Positions 62,862-64,000 of a stretch of DNA of 64,000 nucleotides are shown piece after piece (position 1 is the stretch's first letter; each line of letters starts with the position of its first letter). The position numbers and the translations under genes are program-made. Source of the stretch: Rhizobiaceae bacterium (GTDB lineage Bacteria > Pseudomonadota > Alphaproteobacteria > Rhizobiales > Rhizobiaceae); the NCBI GenBank assembly GCA_028281105.1, contig JANQKQ010000023.1, forward strand, positions 1-64,000, in the 5' to 3' direction. The notes below the pieces were generated by a model. That model ran no database searches and was not told the DNA's origin. It was given only the letters and a program-made list of their open reading frames with translations.

Positions 62862-64000
62862 TTGTCCGGCCCGCAGACCGATCCGGTTACGCTTTCGGTG
62901 ATCCAGGCCGCGCTGGTGGCCGCCGCCGACGAGATGTTCGCCGTCATCAAGAAGACGGCGATGAGCCCGATCATCTACGAGGTGCTCGACGCGGGGACCG
63001 GGATCACCGACGCGCATGGCGATCTGGTCAGCTCCGGCGCCGGCATCCCCACCTTCGTCGGCGTGCTCGACAAGGCGGTCAAGCGCATTGTCGAACTGCA
63101 CGGGCTGGAGGGAATCGAAGACGGCGACATCTTCATCACCAACGACCCGTATTTCGGTGGCGTCACCCATCTGAACGACGTGGTGGTGGCCCAACCGGTG
63201 TTCGCCGGCGGCCGCTGTGTCGCCTGGACGGCGTCGATCGCCCATTGGAACGACATCGGCGGGCTGACGCCGGGCTCCATGTCGGTCGACGCTGCGGAGA
63301 TATTCCAGGAAGGGCTGCGCCTGCCGGCGGTACGCGTCGGCAAGGGCGGCGCGATACTGGACCCGGTTCTCGACATCATCACCGCCAACTCCCGCCTGCC
63401 GGATTTCGCGAAGGGGGATCTTTGGGCGCAGATCGCCGCCAGCCGCCGCGCGGCGACCCGGATCGCGGGCCTGATCGAGACCTATGGTCTTCGCGCCTAT
63501 CATGCTGCGCTCGACGACGTATTCACCGAAGGCGAGGCCCGCGCACTGAAGGGGCTGGCGGAGCTTCCCGCCGGCGCCTACGCCATCGAGGAGGAGCAGG
63601 ACGACGGCGCGCTGTGGCGCGCCCAGATCCGCGTCGCCGAAAATCGGTTCACCGTCGATCTCACCGGCAACCCGGCCCAGCGCGCCGCGCCTTACAACAC
63701 CAGCCGCGACGGCGCCGTCATCTCGGCCCAGATGATCTTCAAGGCGCTCACCGACCCGGAACTGTTCGCCAATGCCGGCTCCTTCCGCCCGCTCGAGGTC
63801 GTCACCGAGGAAGGCTCGATCTTCCACGCCACCGGTTCGGCGCCCCACGGCTACTATTTCGAGACCCGCATCCGCCTCTACGACATGCTATGGCGCTGCA
63901 TGGCCCAGGCGCTGCCCGAGCGCCTGCCCGCCGGCCATTTCGCCTCGATCTGCGGCACCGTGCTAGCCGGCGACCACGCGGACACCGGCCGGCGCTACAC
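62862..64000 (+). CDS. hydantoinase/oxoprolinase subunit B (copy 2), truncated by the window end
   Basis: The frame begins at TTG 62862 (no ATG or strong Shine-Dalgarno nearby; a GTG at 62898 is possible) and stays open to base 64000, giving 379 residues so far. ALVAAADEMFAVIKKTAMSPIIYEVLDA, GVLDKAVKRIVEL, FITNDPYFGGVTHLNDVVVAQPVF and EIFQEGLRLPAVRV match copy 1 closely, so this is a paralogue, perhaps for a different ring substrate. A matching hyuA, if any, would lie beyond the window. Confidence 0.9.
   Translation, partial: MSGPQTDPVTLSVIQAALVAAADEMFAVIKKTAMSPIIYEVLDAGTGITDAHGDLVSSGAGIPTFVGVLDKAVKRIVELHGLEGIEDGDIFITNDPYFGGVTHLNDVVVAQPVFAGGRCVAWTASIAHWNDIGGLTPGSMSVDAAEIFQEGLRLPAVRVGKGGAILDPVLDIITANSRLPDFAKGDLWAQIAASRRAATRIAGLIETYGLRAYHAALDDVFTEGEARALKGLAELPAGAYAIEEEQDDGALWRAQIRVAENRFTVDLTGNPAQRAAPYNTSRDGAVISAQMIFKALTDPELFANAGSFRPLEVVTEEGSIFHATGSAPHGYYFETRIRLYDMLWRCMAQALPERLPAGHFASICGTVLAGDHADTGRRY

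Noticed and set aside
62853..63848. Minus-strand frame of 331 codons at the window end
   Set aside because: It lies opposite the second HyuB, whose conserved blocks fix the coding strand as plus.

Overview
The window is chromosomal DNA of high G+C content from an alphaproteobacterium, most probably of the order Hyphomicrobiales (Rhizobiales). The evidence is gene content and order: an Omp10-like lipoprotein, an aa3-type cytochrome oxidase subunit IV, GapR next to a DUF1244 gene, a DUF1036 gene overlapping pyk, a cpdR / N-formylglutamate amidohydrolase / hisN block, a CtrA-type box, a ROSE-like heat-shock leader and several families of palindromic repeats. The family or genus cannot be decided from the sequence alone.

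Layout. 1-110 is the 3' end of an IS630-type transposase. 133-14.4 kb is core genome: a methyltransferase, the three-gene proton-translocating transhydrogenase (pntAA-pntAB-pntB), a sigma-54 response regulator, a DUF882 peptidase-like protein with a very long disordered tail, gapR, pyk, and an rpmJ gene of 41 codons. 14.7-20.0 kb is the heterotetrameric sarcosine oxidase operon soxBDAG, interrupted by a perfect palindromic repeat. 20-27.6 kb holds three alpha/beta-hydrolase-like genes, an HD-domain-like gene, tRNA-Val(GAC), cpdR, a second N-formylglutamate amidohydrolase and hisN. 27.7-28.4 kb is an hsp20 gene with a heat-shock promoter and an RNA-thermometer-like leader.

28.5-31.2 kb is the most distinctive accessory unit. 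It is a minus-strand bufferin-type RiPP operon: a four-cysteine secreted precursor (BufA, DUF2282), an MNIO/DUF692 modifying enzyme (BufB), its DUF2063 partner (BufC) and a DoxX membrane protein. 31.4-39.5 kb carries threonine aldolase and glutamate synthase, where gltB and gltD are separated by an AT-rich secreted nuclease-like gene. 39.5-47.9 kb is envelope and sugar-nucleotide metabolism (SGNH hydrolase, lytic transglycosylase, galE, galU, a beta-barrel protein, kdsD) ending with hemH.

48.0-49.3 kb is a predicted 10-TM metal exporter with a Fur-family-like operator. 49.3-64.0 kb is a catabolic island: a divergent 2-hydroxyacid dehydrogenase, an HTH-cupin regulator whose promoter is flanked by two copies of one operator, a five-gene peptide/opine-type ABC importer, HyuA, HyuB, a hydantoin/Asp-Glu racemase-family enzyme, an M24 peptidase and a second HyuB that runs off the window. 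Together they suggest uptake and stepwise opening of a cyclic amide such as a hydantoin, 5-oxoproline or a related compound; the true substrate is unknown. Two copies of a 240-255 bp composite repeat bracket the hyuB-racemase pair.
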